The position numbers and the translations under genes are program-made. Shown piece after piece: positions 1-7,971 of a stretch of 25,542 nucleotides of DNA; within the stretch, counting starts at the first letter, position 1; the number at the start of each line of letters is the position of its first letter. Source of the stretch: Firmicutes bacterium UBA3738 (GTDB lineage Bacteria > Bacillota > Clostridia > Peptostreptococcales > Anaerovoracaceae); contig DFGY01000079.1 of NCBI GenBank assembly GCA_002372505.1, forward strand, positions 4,133 through 29,674, given 5' to 3'. The notes under the pieces were generated by a model. The model was not told the DNA's origin and made no database searches. It worked only from the letters and a program-made list of their open reading frames with translations.

Positions 1-20
1 AGAACCGTCCCCCTGTCACC
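1..20 (-). repeat. Dispersed repeat, type A, truncated by window edge
   Basis: Read on the minus strand, this is a GGTGACA end followed by GGGGGACGGTTCT. The same core with TGACA/TGTCA ends recurs at 13673-13701 and 21245-21275, and in damaged form at 21327-21346. Only part of the copy lies in the window. It sits directly upstream of the probable promoter of the ABC transporter operon. Confidence 0.7.
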
Positions 21-49
21 TTGGCAAATAAATAAAAGTATGATAACAT
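21..49 (+). promoter_or_regulatory. Probable sigma-A promoter of the ABC transporter operon
   Basis: TTGGCA (21-26) and TAACAT (44-49) are 17 bases apart. TAACAT is also the -10 of the proposed promoters before the Rrf2 gene and before the tRNA, which supports it as a real box in this genome. Transcription would start near 56, about 50 bases before the preferred start codon of the first gene. An overlapping TATGAT at 39-44 has no good -35. Confidence 0.5.
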
Positions 50-106
50 TACTCCGTACGTTATTTAAGAAGAAGGAAAGTGTAATTGGATGAGGTCAGC
101 CTCATA

Positions 107-2329
107 ATGATACAGTTAAAAAACGTTTCAAAATTTTATTACAGCAAGGGCATTATTGCCAGTGGTATCACCAAAGTCAATCTGGAGCTTGGCGTTGGTG
201 AGTTTGTTGTAATTACAGGTGAATCCGGAAGTGGTAAAAGTACTCTTCTCAACGTAATATCCGGACTGGATACTTACGAGGAAGGGGAGATGTACGTGGA
301 AGGCAGGGAGACCAGCCATTTTTCCACTGCTGAGTTTGAAACCTACAGAAAGAAATATATAGGCAACATATTCCAGGAGTTCAACTTGGTAAACAGCTAC
401 ACCGTTTACCAGAACATTGAGCTCATTCTTTGGATTAACGGAGTGCCGGATACGGAAGTTAAGCGTCGCGTGCCGGAAATCATAGACAAGGTAGGTCTTA
501 CGGAGTATTCGAGAACAAAGGTTTCAAAGCTCTCCGGCGGCCAGAAGCAAAGGGTTTCCATTGCCAGAGCCCTGGCCAAGGACACTTCTATTATTGTTGC
601 CGACGAGCCTACGGGTAACCTGGACAGCGAGAGCGCCGAGGAGGTCATTAAGCTTCTCAGTGAAATCGCCAAAGACAAGCTGGTGGTAGTGGTTACTCAC
701 AACTTCGATCAGTTTGAAAAGTACGCCACGCGAGTGGTGAGAATGAACGACGGCCGTGTAATAGAGGACAAGGAAGTAGTGCACGTCCCGGATGCTGGCG
801 AGCTGGCGGAAAGCGAGAGCGGGAGAATAACCGTTGGAAACAAGCTTAGGCTGGGCGTCAGAAATACATTTAACATAATACCCAAATTTCTGCTGCTACT
901 CATTGTGTTCCTCTTTGTCACAATTTCAGTCACCTCAATATACACGAACTTTAAAGAATCGGAAAACGCCTCTTCGGAGTTTGGATTTAACCAGTTTTTC
1001 ACCAACTATTCCGATGATCGCATGGTGGTAAAGCACAGGGACAATCACAAGTTCACCGATGAAGAAATAAAGAAAATCGAGGCTTTTGAGAATGTAAGAG
1101 TCGTAGCCAAGGACGATATTCTAATTGACAAGAGCGCATATATCGAAGATGACTTGCTGAGTTTCTACGGCTACATTTACCCTGCGGACGCTCTGGTTGG
1201 AAAGCTTAACGCCGGGGAAATGCCCAAGGGTGACAATGACGCTGTAATCAGGACAGGCCGGGAAGACGGAATACTCATGGGAGAGCCGGAGGAAGTAATC
1301 GGCACCACCAGTGACCTTATGTCCGAGGACGGGGAGAGCAGCCTGGCAAAGGTGAACATCACCGGAATCCAGTTCTACGAAGGGGAGGAATTCAGCGAAG
1401 AAAGTAAAATATACGTGTCTGAAGGCGCCCTTAAGAATCTGAGAGCAGACGCTTACGCTCAGGCCAGCACCATAAAAATAAAATCCGGAAAGAAAACGGT
1501 CAAGGTAGGCCAGGATTACGAAGCCACATACAGACTCATTCCCACAAAGAAGGCTCCCAAGGGCAAGGTATACGTACCGGCGGAGTTCAATGAAAACTAT
1601 AAAAACGAAAAGGCGAAGGATCAGAAAATAAAAATCACCGCCGACAACATGTACTTTGATTCTTCCAAAGAACTGAAGATAAAGGACGTGACGGCATCAA
1701 AGACATACAATAAGACCATCGGCATAGGCGAGTTTGAAGAGCATTCCCAGGATATATTCATAAATCCCGCGGACTTCAGAAGTATATTCGACAAGGGGGT
1801 ATACCAGATCAGCGTCTTTGCCACAAACAACCACGAAGTAGCCGAGGTGACAAACCAGCTGAGAGATATGGACATGAAGGTCATCCCTCTTAAGGATGCC
1901 ATATCGCCTATTCTCGATGCGGGCACGGACATACTGAGTCTGGTGCAGGTGCCCCTCCTGGTGATTCTCGTTGTGGTAATATTCTTCATCGCATACTTCG
2001 TAACAAGGCTCATTCTCAAATCCAGGGACTCCTACTTCTCCATTGCGAGAATGCTGGGAATGTCCCAGAAGGATATAAAGAGAATACTGGACATAGAAAT
2101 TATTCTCGTAGTAACAATCGCATTCGGTCTGTTCTTCCTGTTTACCAGACTGGTTGCCTTTGACGTACTGCAGATTGAATACGTAAAATACCTGATTGAA
2201 TATATGGAAGCCAAGGATTACATCATCCTGTATCTTGTACTTGTGGTCATGGCATACATGATATCCGGAAGAGCGGCTCGCAAGCTCTTTACGACATCGG
2301 CCATGCAGGCATACAGAGGGGAGGCGTAA
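107..2329 (+). CDS. ABC transporter, fused ATPase and FtsX-like permease (MacB-like), first of a pair
   Basis: This protein has an N-terminal ABC ATPase with Walker A GESGSGKST (38-46), Q-loop Gln90, signature LSGGQKQR (142-149), Walker B IIVADEP (162-168) and switch His198. A membrane segment follows at about 260-279, then a large extracytoplasmic domain (280-610) and three C-terminal segments near 613-634, 664-682 and 704-720. This is the 1+3 MacB/FtsX layout in one 740-residue chain. Such proteins drive mechanical work across the membrane on peptides, antibiotics or signals rather than classical pore transport; the substrate here is unknown. The start at 107 is chosen because MIQLKNVSK matches the start of the next gene (MIRLDGVNK). 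A TTG at 86, closer to a purine-rich AGAAGGAAAG site, would add seven residues. The next gene begins two bases after the stop, so the two probably form a heterodimer. Confidence 0.9.
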   Translation: MIQLKNVSKFYYSKGIIASGITKVNLELGVGEFVVITGESGSGKSTLLNVISGLDTYEEGEMYVEGRETSHFSTAEFETYRKKYIGNIFQEFNLVNSYTVYQNIELILWINGVPDTEVKRRVPEIIDKVGLTEYSRTKVSKLSGGQKQRVSIARALAKDTSIIVADEPTGNLDSESAEEVIKLLSEIAKDKLVVVVTHNFDQFEKYATRVVRMNDGRVIEDKEVVHVPDAGELAESESGRITVGNKLRLGVRNTFNIIPKFLLLLIVFLFVTISVTSIYTNFKESENASSEFGFNQFFTNYSDDRMVVKHRDNHKFTDEEIKKIEAFENVRVVAKDDILIDKSAYIEDDLLSFYGYIYPADALVGKLNAGEMPKGDNDAVIRTGREDGILMGEPEEVIGTTSDLMSEDGESSLAKVNITGIQFYEGEEFSEESKIYVSEGALKNLRADAYAQASTIKIKSGKKTVKVGQDYEATYRLIPTKKAPKGKVYVPAEFNENYKNEKAKDQKIKITADNMYFDSSKELKIKDVTASKTYNKTIGIGEFEEHSQDIFINPADFRSIFDKGVYQISVFATNNHEVAEVTNQLRDMDMKVIPLKDAISPILDAGTDILSLVQVPLLVILVVVIFFIAYFVTRLILKSRDSYFSIARMLGMSQKDIKRILDIEIILVVTIAFGLFFLFTRLVAFDVLQIEYVKYLIEYMEAKDYIILYLVLVVMAYMISGRAARKLFTTSAMQAYRGEA

Positions 2330-2331
2330 TC

Positions 2332-4830
2332 ATGATCAGACTAGACGGTGTAAACAAATATTTCAACAGAGGCAAGAGAAATCAGATTCACGTCATAAAG
2401 GACACGAGCCTGGAGTTTGAACGCACAGGTCTGGTGGCCCTTCTGGGACCTTCCGGCTGCGGCAAGACCACACTCTTAAACGTAATAGGCGGCCTGGACA
2501 AAATCCAGAGCGGCAAGGTTTATATTGACGGCCAGCAGATCAGCGGCATGTCATCGGGGAAGGTTGATGAAATCCGAAGCAAGAACATAGGCTACATTTT
2601 CCAGAACTACAACCTGGTAGAAGACATGACTGTCTTCGACAACGTGGCCATGGTTCTTAAAATGAATGACGTAAAGAGCAAGTCGGAAATAAAGGCCAAG
2701 GTGGAGCACGCCCTTAAAATGGTAGGCATGTACAGATACCGCAACAGGTATGCGGACATGCTCTCAGGTGGTGAGCGCCAGAGGGTAGGCATAGCCAGAG
2801 CCTTGGTTAAGGATCCGCCCATTATTATTGCCGACGAGCCTACAGGTAACCTGGACAGCCGCAACACAATTGAGGTAATGAACATCATCAAGGCCATCTC
2901 AAGGAGAAGGCTGGTAATTCTCGTTACCCATGAAGAGGATCTGGCTACATTCTACGCTGGCAGAATCATAAGGCTGAGAGACGGCGAGGTTGTTTCCGAT
3001 GAGGAAAACAAGCACACCGATGACCTGGATTACCGCATAGACAACAAAATTTATCTTAAAGACATGGAGCACTACGAAGACTTTTCGTCGGAGGATTACG
3101 ACATAAAGGTCTACAGCGACACGGATAAAAAGATTAATCTGGAAGTGGTAGTGCGCGAAGGCAACGTATACATAAAGAGCAATGATGAGGCCGGAAGGCT
3201 TGAAATAGTCGACGATTCATCGGGACTCGAACTCATTGACGACCACTACAAAGGTCTAAGCCAGGAAGACTTCCTGAGTCACAGATTCGACACCAAGAAG
3301 CTGGCCCCCAGGAAGATGCCCAGATACACTTCCATTATAGACACCAAGGAAATGCTGAAGGGCGGCTTCCGCAAAGTCAGAGACTACAAGGCCATTAAGA
3401 AGATACTCCTGATAGGATTCTTCTTCTCGGCTCTGTTCATAATGTTCGGCGTCAGTAACGTGGCGGGAATAATGGATATAGAGGATGCGGACTTCGTAAA
3501 GGTAAACAAGGACTATCTGAAGGTCTCGGGAAAGAAGCTTAAGGCCGATGACTATCTTAATTACGAAAAGATGGACAGCGTCGAGTACATCATTCCCGGA
3601 GATTCGAAGATCAATCTGGCGTTGCCCTACGATGACTTCTTCCAGACCAAGGGCAGCAGCGGCGCCATGAGCGGCTCCCTTACCAGCATAGAAAACATAA
3701 CGAAGGACGACCTTAAATACGGTCGCATGCCGAAGAATAAAAAAGAAATTGTAGTGGATGAGTTGTCCATTAAAGAAATGCAAAAGGACGGCACGGCGAA
3801 ACAGGCGGGTCTCAGCAGCGTTGGAGGATTCCTGGGCAGGACCGTAAACCTTGATTCCAGCACACAGTTTGTCATAGTGGGAATTACCGACAGGAGCGAG
3901 CCATGCATTTACACGGATCCATCCCTCTTCCTCAACGTTATCGCCAAGAGTATGAGCTCCGATGAGGCGGAAATGTTAAATGCCGGAGAAGTTGTTGAAG
4001 ATGCCGAGTACTACGAAGAGTACGATGAGTCCTATGAAGAGGATGAATATGCGGGAGCCGGGGAAGACGGCCAGATGGTAGACTATAACGACTATGATTT
4101 TGACGGCGGAGTCAAGCCTAAGCGGGACTACGAAGTCGTAGTCAGCGACCTTTACAAGAGCGACTTGAAGCTGGGCAAGAAAATGAACAAGAAGGTCAAC
4201 GGCCATAAGCTCAAAGTTGTAGGCTACTACAAGGAAGATGAAGAGGCGGCTCAGTCACTCCTGCTTGTAAACAGCAAGACCCTTAAGTACAGCTTCATAG
4301 AGAGCAAGAAGAACTTCATGGTCTACAGTAAAGATCCGGAGCTTGCCAAAGCTGAGTTCGAGGATATGGAGCTGAAGGTTGAAAGCCCTTACACTAAAGC
4401 GAAGAACAAGTATGTGAGCCAGAAGAAAAAGAGCCTTACAAGTTCAGTAGTTACGGCTCTTGTAATTCTTCTCATATCACTCATAGAAATATTCCTCATA
4501 ATGAGGGCGTCCTTCCTTTCCAGAATAAAGGAAGTAGGCGTATACCGCGCAATAGGCGTGAAGAAGCGGGACATCTACAAGATGTTCCTTGGCGAAATCA
4601 TTGCCATTACAACCATAGCGGGTCTGCCGGGCTTTGCCTTTGCCTGCTACATCATATATAAAATCACCGGCAACGAAGTCCTTGCCGGAAACTATATGAT
4701 AAATCCGCTGGTTATGCTCGTTGGACTTGTGCTGATATTTGCTTTCAACATTGTATTCGGTCTGCTGCCCCTGGCCAGGACCTTAAGACAGCAGCCGGCT
4801 CAGATACTGGCACGTACGGATATCAGCTAA
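2332..4830 (+). CDS. ABC transporter, fused ATPase and FtsX-like permease (MacB-like), second of a pair
   Basis: The ATPase domain is intact: Walker A GPSGCGKTT (39-47), Gln91, signature LSGGERQ (144-150), Walker B IIIADEPTGNLD (164-175), His200. A linker of about 130 residues with mixed charge leads to membrane segment 1 (357-376). An extracytoplasmic domain follows, then segments near 702-723, 753-775 and 793-812. The stretch after segment 2 (KEVGVYRAIGVKKRDI) is typical of FtsX permeases. Residues about 553-593 form a strikingly Asp/Glu/Tyr-rich loop on the outer face. At 832 residues it is longer than its partner, mainly because of the linker and this loop. Close spacing to the upstream gene and shared architecture suggest a heterodimeric complex. 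The substrate cannot be told from sequence. Confidence 0.9.
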   Translation: MIRLDGVNKYFNRGKRNQIHVIKDTSLEFERTGLVALLGPSGCGKTTLLNVIGGLDKIQSGKVYIDGQQISGMSSGKVDEIRSKNIGYIFQNYNLVEDMTVFDNVAMVLKMNDVKSKSEIKAKVEHALKMVGMYRYRNRYADMLSGGERQRVGIARALVKDPPIIIADEPTGNLDSRNTIEVMNIIKAISRRRLVILVTHEEDLATFYAGRIIRLRDGEVVSDEENKHTDDLDYRIDNKIYLKDMEHYEDFSSEDYDIKVYSDTDKKINLEVVVREGNVYIKSNDEAGRLEIVDDSSGLELIDDHYKGLSQEDFLSHRFDTKKLAPRKMPRYTSIIDTKEMLKGGFRKVRDYKAIKKILLIGFFFSALFIMFGVSNVAGIMDIEDADFVKVNKDYLKVSGKKLKADDYLNYEKMDSVEYIIPGDSKINLALPYDDFFQTKGSSGAMSGSLTSIENITKDDLKYGRMPKNKKEIVVDELSIKEMQKDGTAKQAGLSSVGGFLGRTVNLDSSTQFVIVGITDRSEPCIYTDPSLFLNVIAKSMSSDEAEMLNAGEVVEDAEYYEEYDESYEEDEYAGAGEDGQMVDYNDYDFDGGVKPKRDYEVVVSDLYKSDLKLGKKMNKKVNGHKLKVVGYYKEDEEAAQSLLLVNSKTLKYSFIESKKNFMVYSKDPELAKAEFEDMELKVESPYTKAKNKYVSQKKKSLTSSVVTALVILLISLIEIFLIMRASFLSRIKEVGVYRAIGVKKRDIYKMFLGEIIAITTIAGLPGFAFACYIIYKITGNEVLAGNYMINPLVMLVGLVLIFAFNIVFGLLPLARTLRQQPAQILARTDIS

Positions 4831-4848
4831 GGAGTAGGGAGGAAGAAT

Positions 4849-5631
4849 ATGCGAATTGTAATTTGCAATCAGATTGAAGAAGAGAATATAGAACTGGAAA
4901 AGCTCATCAGAGAATATCTGCCTGATGAAAGTTCCTGTGAAATAGATGTGCTGGAAAGCGGTGAGAAAATGCTTTTCGAGATGTCCGACGAGCCCGGAGA
5001 GGTGGACCTGATAATATCCGACACGGACTTTGGCGAGAAGATGGATGGCATGGACGCCCTTAAGCAGCTGAGGGAAATAGGATACGACGGAGAGATAATA
5101 TTCATTTCCGAAGAAAAGGAAAGGGTCTTCGAATCCTTTGCCGTGAGGCCAGCAAACTTCCTGGTCAAGGGTGATGTGACAAAGGATAAAACGGTAAACG
5201 CCATTTTGAGCGCCCTCGATGCTGCCGGAAAGAGAAAGCGGGAGATGATTACCTTCGCCTGCGCCGGTGAAGTGAAGAACATCGCCCTGGATGATATACT
5301 CTATTTCGAGGTGACCAACAGAATTGTGGAAGTCCACTTCGGAGAAGAAATATTTGAGTTTTACTCGACTATGAAGAAGCTGGAGAATCAGCTATATGGA
5401 AAAGGGTTCATCCGTCTTCACAGAGCCTATCTTGTAAACGAGAAGCACATTCGCACAATGAAGGGGCAGGAGGCTGTGCTGGACAACGGCGAAGTCGTCC
5501 CCATTAATGGTAAATATCTTAAAGAAGAAAAGAAAGAAGATAATAAAAAAGAAAATAAAAGAGACAAGAAACGAGAAAAAAGAAAAGAAAAGAGAAGAGA
5601 AAAGCCGGAGAAGAATCATGAAGACCGTTAG
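4849..5631 (+). CDS. LytTR-family response regulator with atypical receiver
   Basis: Residues 1-125 form a receiver domain and 131-226 a LytTR DNA-binding domain, with FIRLHRAYLVN typical of the latter. The presumed phosphoacceptor Asp58 (DLIISD), Ser87 and Lys107 are present. The acidic pair that normally follows the first strand (IxICDD) is ICNQ here, at positions 7-8, so the metal site looks lost. No histidine kinase gene lies in the window. The last 35 residues are a Lys/Glu/Arg tail with no family counterpart that I know of. A good ribosome site (GGGAGG) precedes the ATG. The gene sits between transporter genes and a surface protein, so it probably controls this operon. It overlaps the next gene by 14 bases. 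Confidence 0.88.
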   Translation: MRIVICNQIEEENIELEKLIREYLPDESSCEIDVLESGEKMLFEMSDEPGEVDLIISDTDFGEKMDGMDALKQLREIGYDGEIIFISEEKERVFESFAVRPANFLVKGDVTKDKTVNAILSALDAAGKRKREMITFACAGEVKNIALDDILYFEVTNRIVEVHFGEEIFEFYSTMKKLENQLYGKGFIRLHRAYLVNEKHIRTMKGQEAVLDNGEVVPINGKYLKEEKKEDNKKENKRDKKREKRKEKRREKPEKNHEDR

Positions 5632-6592
5632 AAGAGTTACGGCGGTCCTGATAGCCTGTATGGTAATATGCTGGGGCTGCTTCACATATAATGACTACGC
5701 AGAGGCGGAGACAGTTGCTCCCGTCGTTCTTTCTACGCACGTTTATTCTCCCATAGCTCAGGAGCCGGGAGTGCGCAGCGGTAATTTCTGCGCCGACCCT
5801 CAGCATCCCGAGGACCCAAGGTGTATGCTGACTTCCTTTGCCTTCCGTACTGCAGAGGAGGCCATGTCCACCACTGATGCCATAGTCAGGGAAGTGAAGA
5901 TAAACACCAGAGAAAGGGACGAGCACCTTAAAGCAGGTGACCTGGAGGATCTCATAATAGACAGAGCACAGGTAGTGTTCAGAGATCATAAAACACAGCA
6001 GACAGTAGATACTCTTAAGGTTGTCACAGTTTCGGACCTTGATATGCTGGCTCACCTTGAGCCGGAAAAGGGGCGCATTGAGACGGCCGTCAGGTTGGGG
6101 CTTAACACTAACGGCGACAAGCTGGCCACAGCCTTCGTTGAAACAAAGGTTTATGTCACCAAGATTACAGACAAGGATACGAACAAAGAAGACAACAAAG
6201 AGAATGAGAATAAGAATGAGAATAATAATGGCTCCGGTGATAAAGAAGGCGATAACGGTGACGATGAGTTCATCGATGATGGTGAGTATATTGAAGACGA
6301 AGGTGCCGGCGTAGATAAGAAAAAGGAAGATGAGAAGAAGGCCAAGGCCAAAGCCGAAAAGGAAATGATGGATAAGGCTACGGCAAAGATTTCCGCAAAG
6401 GAAAGAGAAAAGGAAGAGAATATAGCAGTTAAGGCAGGAAAAGACGGTGAGGCCTCAGACGGCCCGGATCCTCTTGGCGTAGGGCTCATTGCGTTGGCAG
6501 CTGCTCTGGCAGCTCTCTTCGGATGGCTCATTAGATCCGACCTTAAGGTAATGCGTTGGCACAAGCAGAAAAAGGCTCTTCGCGGAAAATAG
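5618..6592 (+). CDS. Secreted, C-terminally membrane-anchored protein with low-complexity stalk
   Basis: I do not recognise the family. The 324-residue product begins with a basic end and hydrophobic core (residues 1-22) that read as a signal peptide, probably cut after AEA (28-30). Residues 32-182 look like a folded domain with a Cys58/Cys69 pair. Residues 184-282 are Lys/Glu/Asp/Asn-rich low complexity. A membrane helix at about 286-305 is followed by a basic tail, giving a type I anchored protein. The reading frame is open back to 5507, but that extension is poly-basic, lies inside the regulator gene and would bury the signal peptide. ATG 5618 has GGAGAAG upstream at good spacing. As operon partner of two MacB-like proteins, it may be a surface accessory or sensor; that is inference. 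Confidence 0.75.
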   Translation: MKTVRRVTAVLIACMVICWGCFTYNDYAEAETVAPVVLSTHVYSPIAQEPGVRSGNFCADPQHPEDPRCMLTSFAFRTAEEAMSTTDAIVREVKINTRERDEHLKAGDLEDLIIDRAQVVFRDHKTQQTVDTLKVVTVSDLDMLAHLEPEKGRIETAVRLGLNTNGDKLATAFVETKVYVTKITDKDTNKEDNKENENKNENNNGSGDKEGDNGDDEFIDDGEYIEDEGAGVDKKKEDEKKAKAKAEKEMMDKATAKISAKEREKEENIAVKAGKDGEASDGPDPLGVGLIALAAALAALFGWLIRSDLKVMRWHKQKKALRGK

Positions 6593-6616
6593 TCCACTTC
6601 GGAGGTGAAGGGAAGA

Positions 6617-6775
6617 ATGGACAAACTTGTAATCATAGGAATAATAGCTCTGGCTGCCGTGGCAATCATAGGGACGGCACTTAAGCTATACACAAGCAAT
6701 AAAGTAAAAGACTTTGAGGGTACTTACGATAGTTCTTTTGATAGTACCAATGAAACGAAAAAAGTTGACAAATAA
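6617..6775 (+). CDS. 52-residue single-helix membrane miniprotein
   Basis: The product starts MDKLVIIGIIALAAVAIIG, one hydrophobic helix spanning residues 4-22, followed by a hydrophilic tail ending in KKVDK. A GGAGG at 6601-6605 and a second purine block AGGGAAG precede the ATG. It follows the surface-protein gene by 24 bases in the same direction, so it is most likely the last gene of the transporter operon. It matches no family I know. Its final codons (GTTGACAAA) contain the -35 box of the his operon promoter, so the two transcription units touch. Confidence 0.65.
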   Translation: MDKLVIIGIIALAAVAIIGTALKLYTSNKVKDFEGTYDSSFDSTNETKKVDK

Positions 6776-6823
6776 GAATGCCGTGATACAATGTTGTAAC
6801 ACGGTATCACTTTAGCGCGCTAA
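6765..6823 (+). promoter_or_regulatory. his operon promoter with overlapping palindromic operator
   Basis: TTGACA (6765-6770) and TACAAT (6787-6792) are 16 bases apart, a strong sigma-A promoter. The -10 lies inside an imperfect palindrome at 6781-6804 with half-sites CCGTG.TACAA and TTGTA.CACGG. A second, perfect 12-base palindrome, TTAGCGCGCTAA, lies at 6812-6823, just past the expected start near 6799. A palindrome covering the -10 is the usual layout for repression. The regulator is unknown; a TrpR-like HisR/YerC repressor is one candidate from what is known of Firmicutes his control. Confidence 0.6.
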
Positions 6824-6855
6824 CGCGGTAGAGGAATGAAGAAAGAAAGTAATGA

Positions 6856-7971
6856 ATGATGGACATTTCAGGAGTGAAGCTTAGGCCGGCAGAAGCGGCC
6901 ACATTAAGACTAAGAGGAATATACGAAAAGTTCGGCTACAGGAAATTCCGCATGGGACGATTCGAGGAATACAGTCTCTACGCGGCCAACGCCGATTTTC
7001 TTAAAGGGGATAAGGTAATATCATTTACGGACCTTGACGGCCGGCTTCTGGCAATGAAGCCGGATGTTACATTGTCAATAATTAAAAACAGCAAGGCCAC
7101 CATGGAAAATGGTGAGAAATTCTACTACATAGAAAATGTGTACAGGGAGGACAAGGAGAGCAACAACTTCCGGGAAGTATCCCAGATGGGCCTGGAGTCC
7201 ATCGGCAACGTAGATGACTACGGAGTGACGGAAGTCCTGGCTCTTGCCGCCAGATCCCTTGCGGAAATCAGCGACAATTACATTCTGGAAATCTCCAACA
7301 TGGAATTCGTAACGGAGCTGCTGGGCAGCATGAACCTGGGGTATGAGGATTACGTCCACATGCTCACCTTGATCCGTCAGAAAAATGCCCCCGGCATATA
7401 CAAGGTAGGCAGCCAGATTGGCCTTAAGGATTCCCAGATTGATGTGCTGAAAGAGATCCCCACTCTATACGGTAGCGTAGACGAGACAATAAAGAGAGCC
7501 AGAAAGCTGGTGGTTAATACACCTATGGCCGACGCCCTTGATTCCCTCAGGGATGTATGCGGCGGACTTGCCGCCTTCGGCATGACGGAAAAAGTGCAGA
7601 TAGACCTTTCCATAGTTAACGATATTGATTACTACAACGGAATTATTTTCCGGGGATTTATAGAAGGCCTTCCCAGTAACGTACTTTCTGGAGGGCAGTA
7701 CGACCGCGCCATGAAAATATTCGGGCGCAAGGTAGGAGCCGTAGGCTTTGCCCTTTACCTGGATGAAATAAGCAGAATGGAGACGCATAAGGATGAGTAC
7801 GACATCGACGTGCTGCTCCTCTATGAAGAATCGGACAGCCCCGGGGACATTGCGGCGGTTGTTACGAAGCTCAGAGAGCAGGGCCTTTCTGTGCGTGCGG
7901 AAAACAACATCCCGGGAGAATTGAAGTACAGAAAACTGATGAAGGTGAAGGAGGGTGAGGACAATGCTTAG
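6856..7971 (+). CDS. hisZ: ATP phosphoribosyltransferase regulatory subunit HisZ
   Basis: A class II aminoacyl-tRNA synthetase-like fold is visible: a motif 2-like YYIENVYRED with downstream NNFREVSQMGLESIG, and a motif 3-like GAVGFALYLDE near the end. There is no anticodon-binding domain, and the gene precedes a short-form hisG, which separates it from histidyl-tRNA synthetase. HisZ has no synthetase activity; it assembles with HisG to form the regulated first enzyme of histidine synthesis in the cytoplasm. The start is ambiguous among ATGs at 6852, 6856 and 6859 because no strong ribosome site is close. The end overlaps hisG by 8 bases. Confidence 0.92.
   Translation: MMDISGVKLRPAEAATLRLRGIYEKFGYRKFRMGRFEEYSLYAANADFLKGDKVISFTDLDGRLLAMKPDVTLSIIKNSKATMENGEKFYYIENVYREDKESNNFREVSQMGLESIGNVDDYGVTEVLALAARSLAEISDNYILEISNMEFVTELLGSMNLGYEDYVHMLTLIRQKNAPGIYKVGSQIGLKDSQIDVLKEIPTLYGSVDETIKRARKLVVNTPMADALDSLRDVCGGLAAFGMTEKVQIDLSIVNDIDYYNGIIFRGFIEGLPSNVLSGGQYDRAMKIFGRKVGAVGFALYLDEISRMETHKDEYDIDVLLLYEESDSPGDIAAVVTKLREQGLSVRAENNIPGELKYRKLMKVKEGEDNA

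Noticed and set aside
50..70. LytTR-type direct-repeat binding site before the ABC operon
   Set aside because: A single half-like ACGTTATTT is visible, with no second copy at the expected spacing.
5507..5617. Upstream extension of the surface-protein gene by 37 residues
   Set aside because: The extension is a poly-basic translation of the purine tract inside the regulator gene and would bury the signal peptide. ATG 5618 has its own ribosome site.
6021..6314. Plus-strand 97-codon open frame inside the surface-protein gene
   Set aside because: It is an out-of-frame shadow with odd composition and lies wholly inside a better supported gene.
6776..6855. T-box or attenuator leader for the his operon
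   Set aside because: Only 80 bases lie between the genes, with no T-box core sequence, no His-rich leader peptide and no terminator hairpin. The asnS and cysS gaps are likewise too short or filled by other elements.
6856..7971. Histidyl-tRNA synthetase
   Set aside because: No anticodon-binding domain is present and the gene overlaps a short-form hisG, which requires HisZ.
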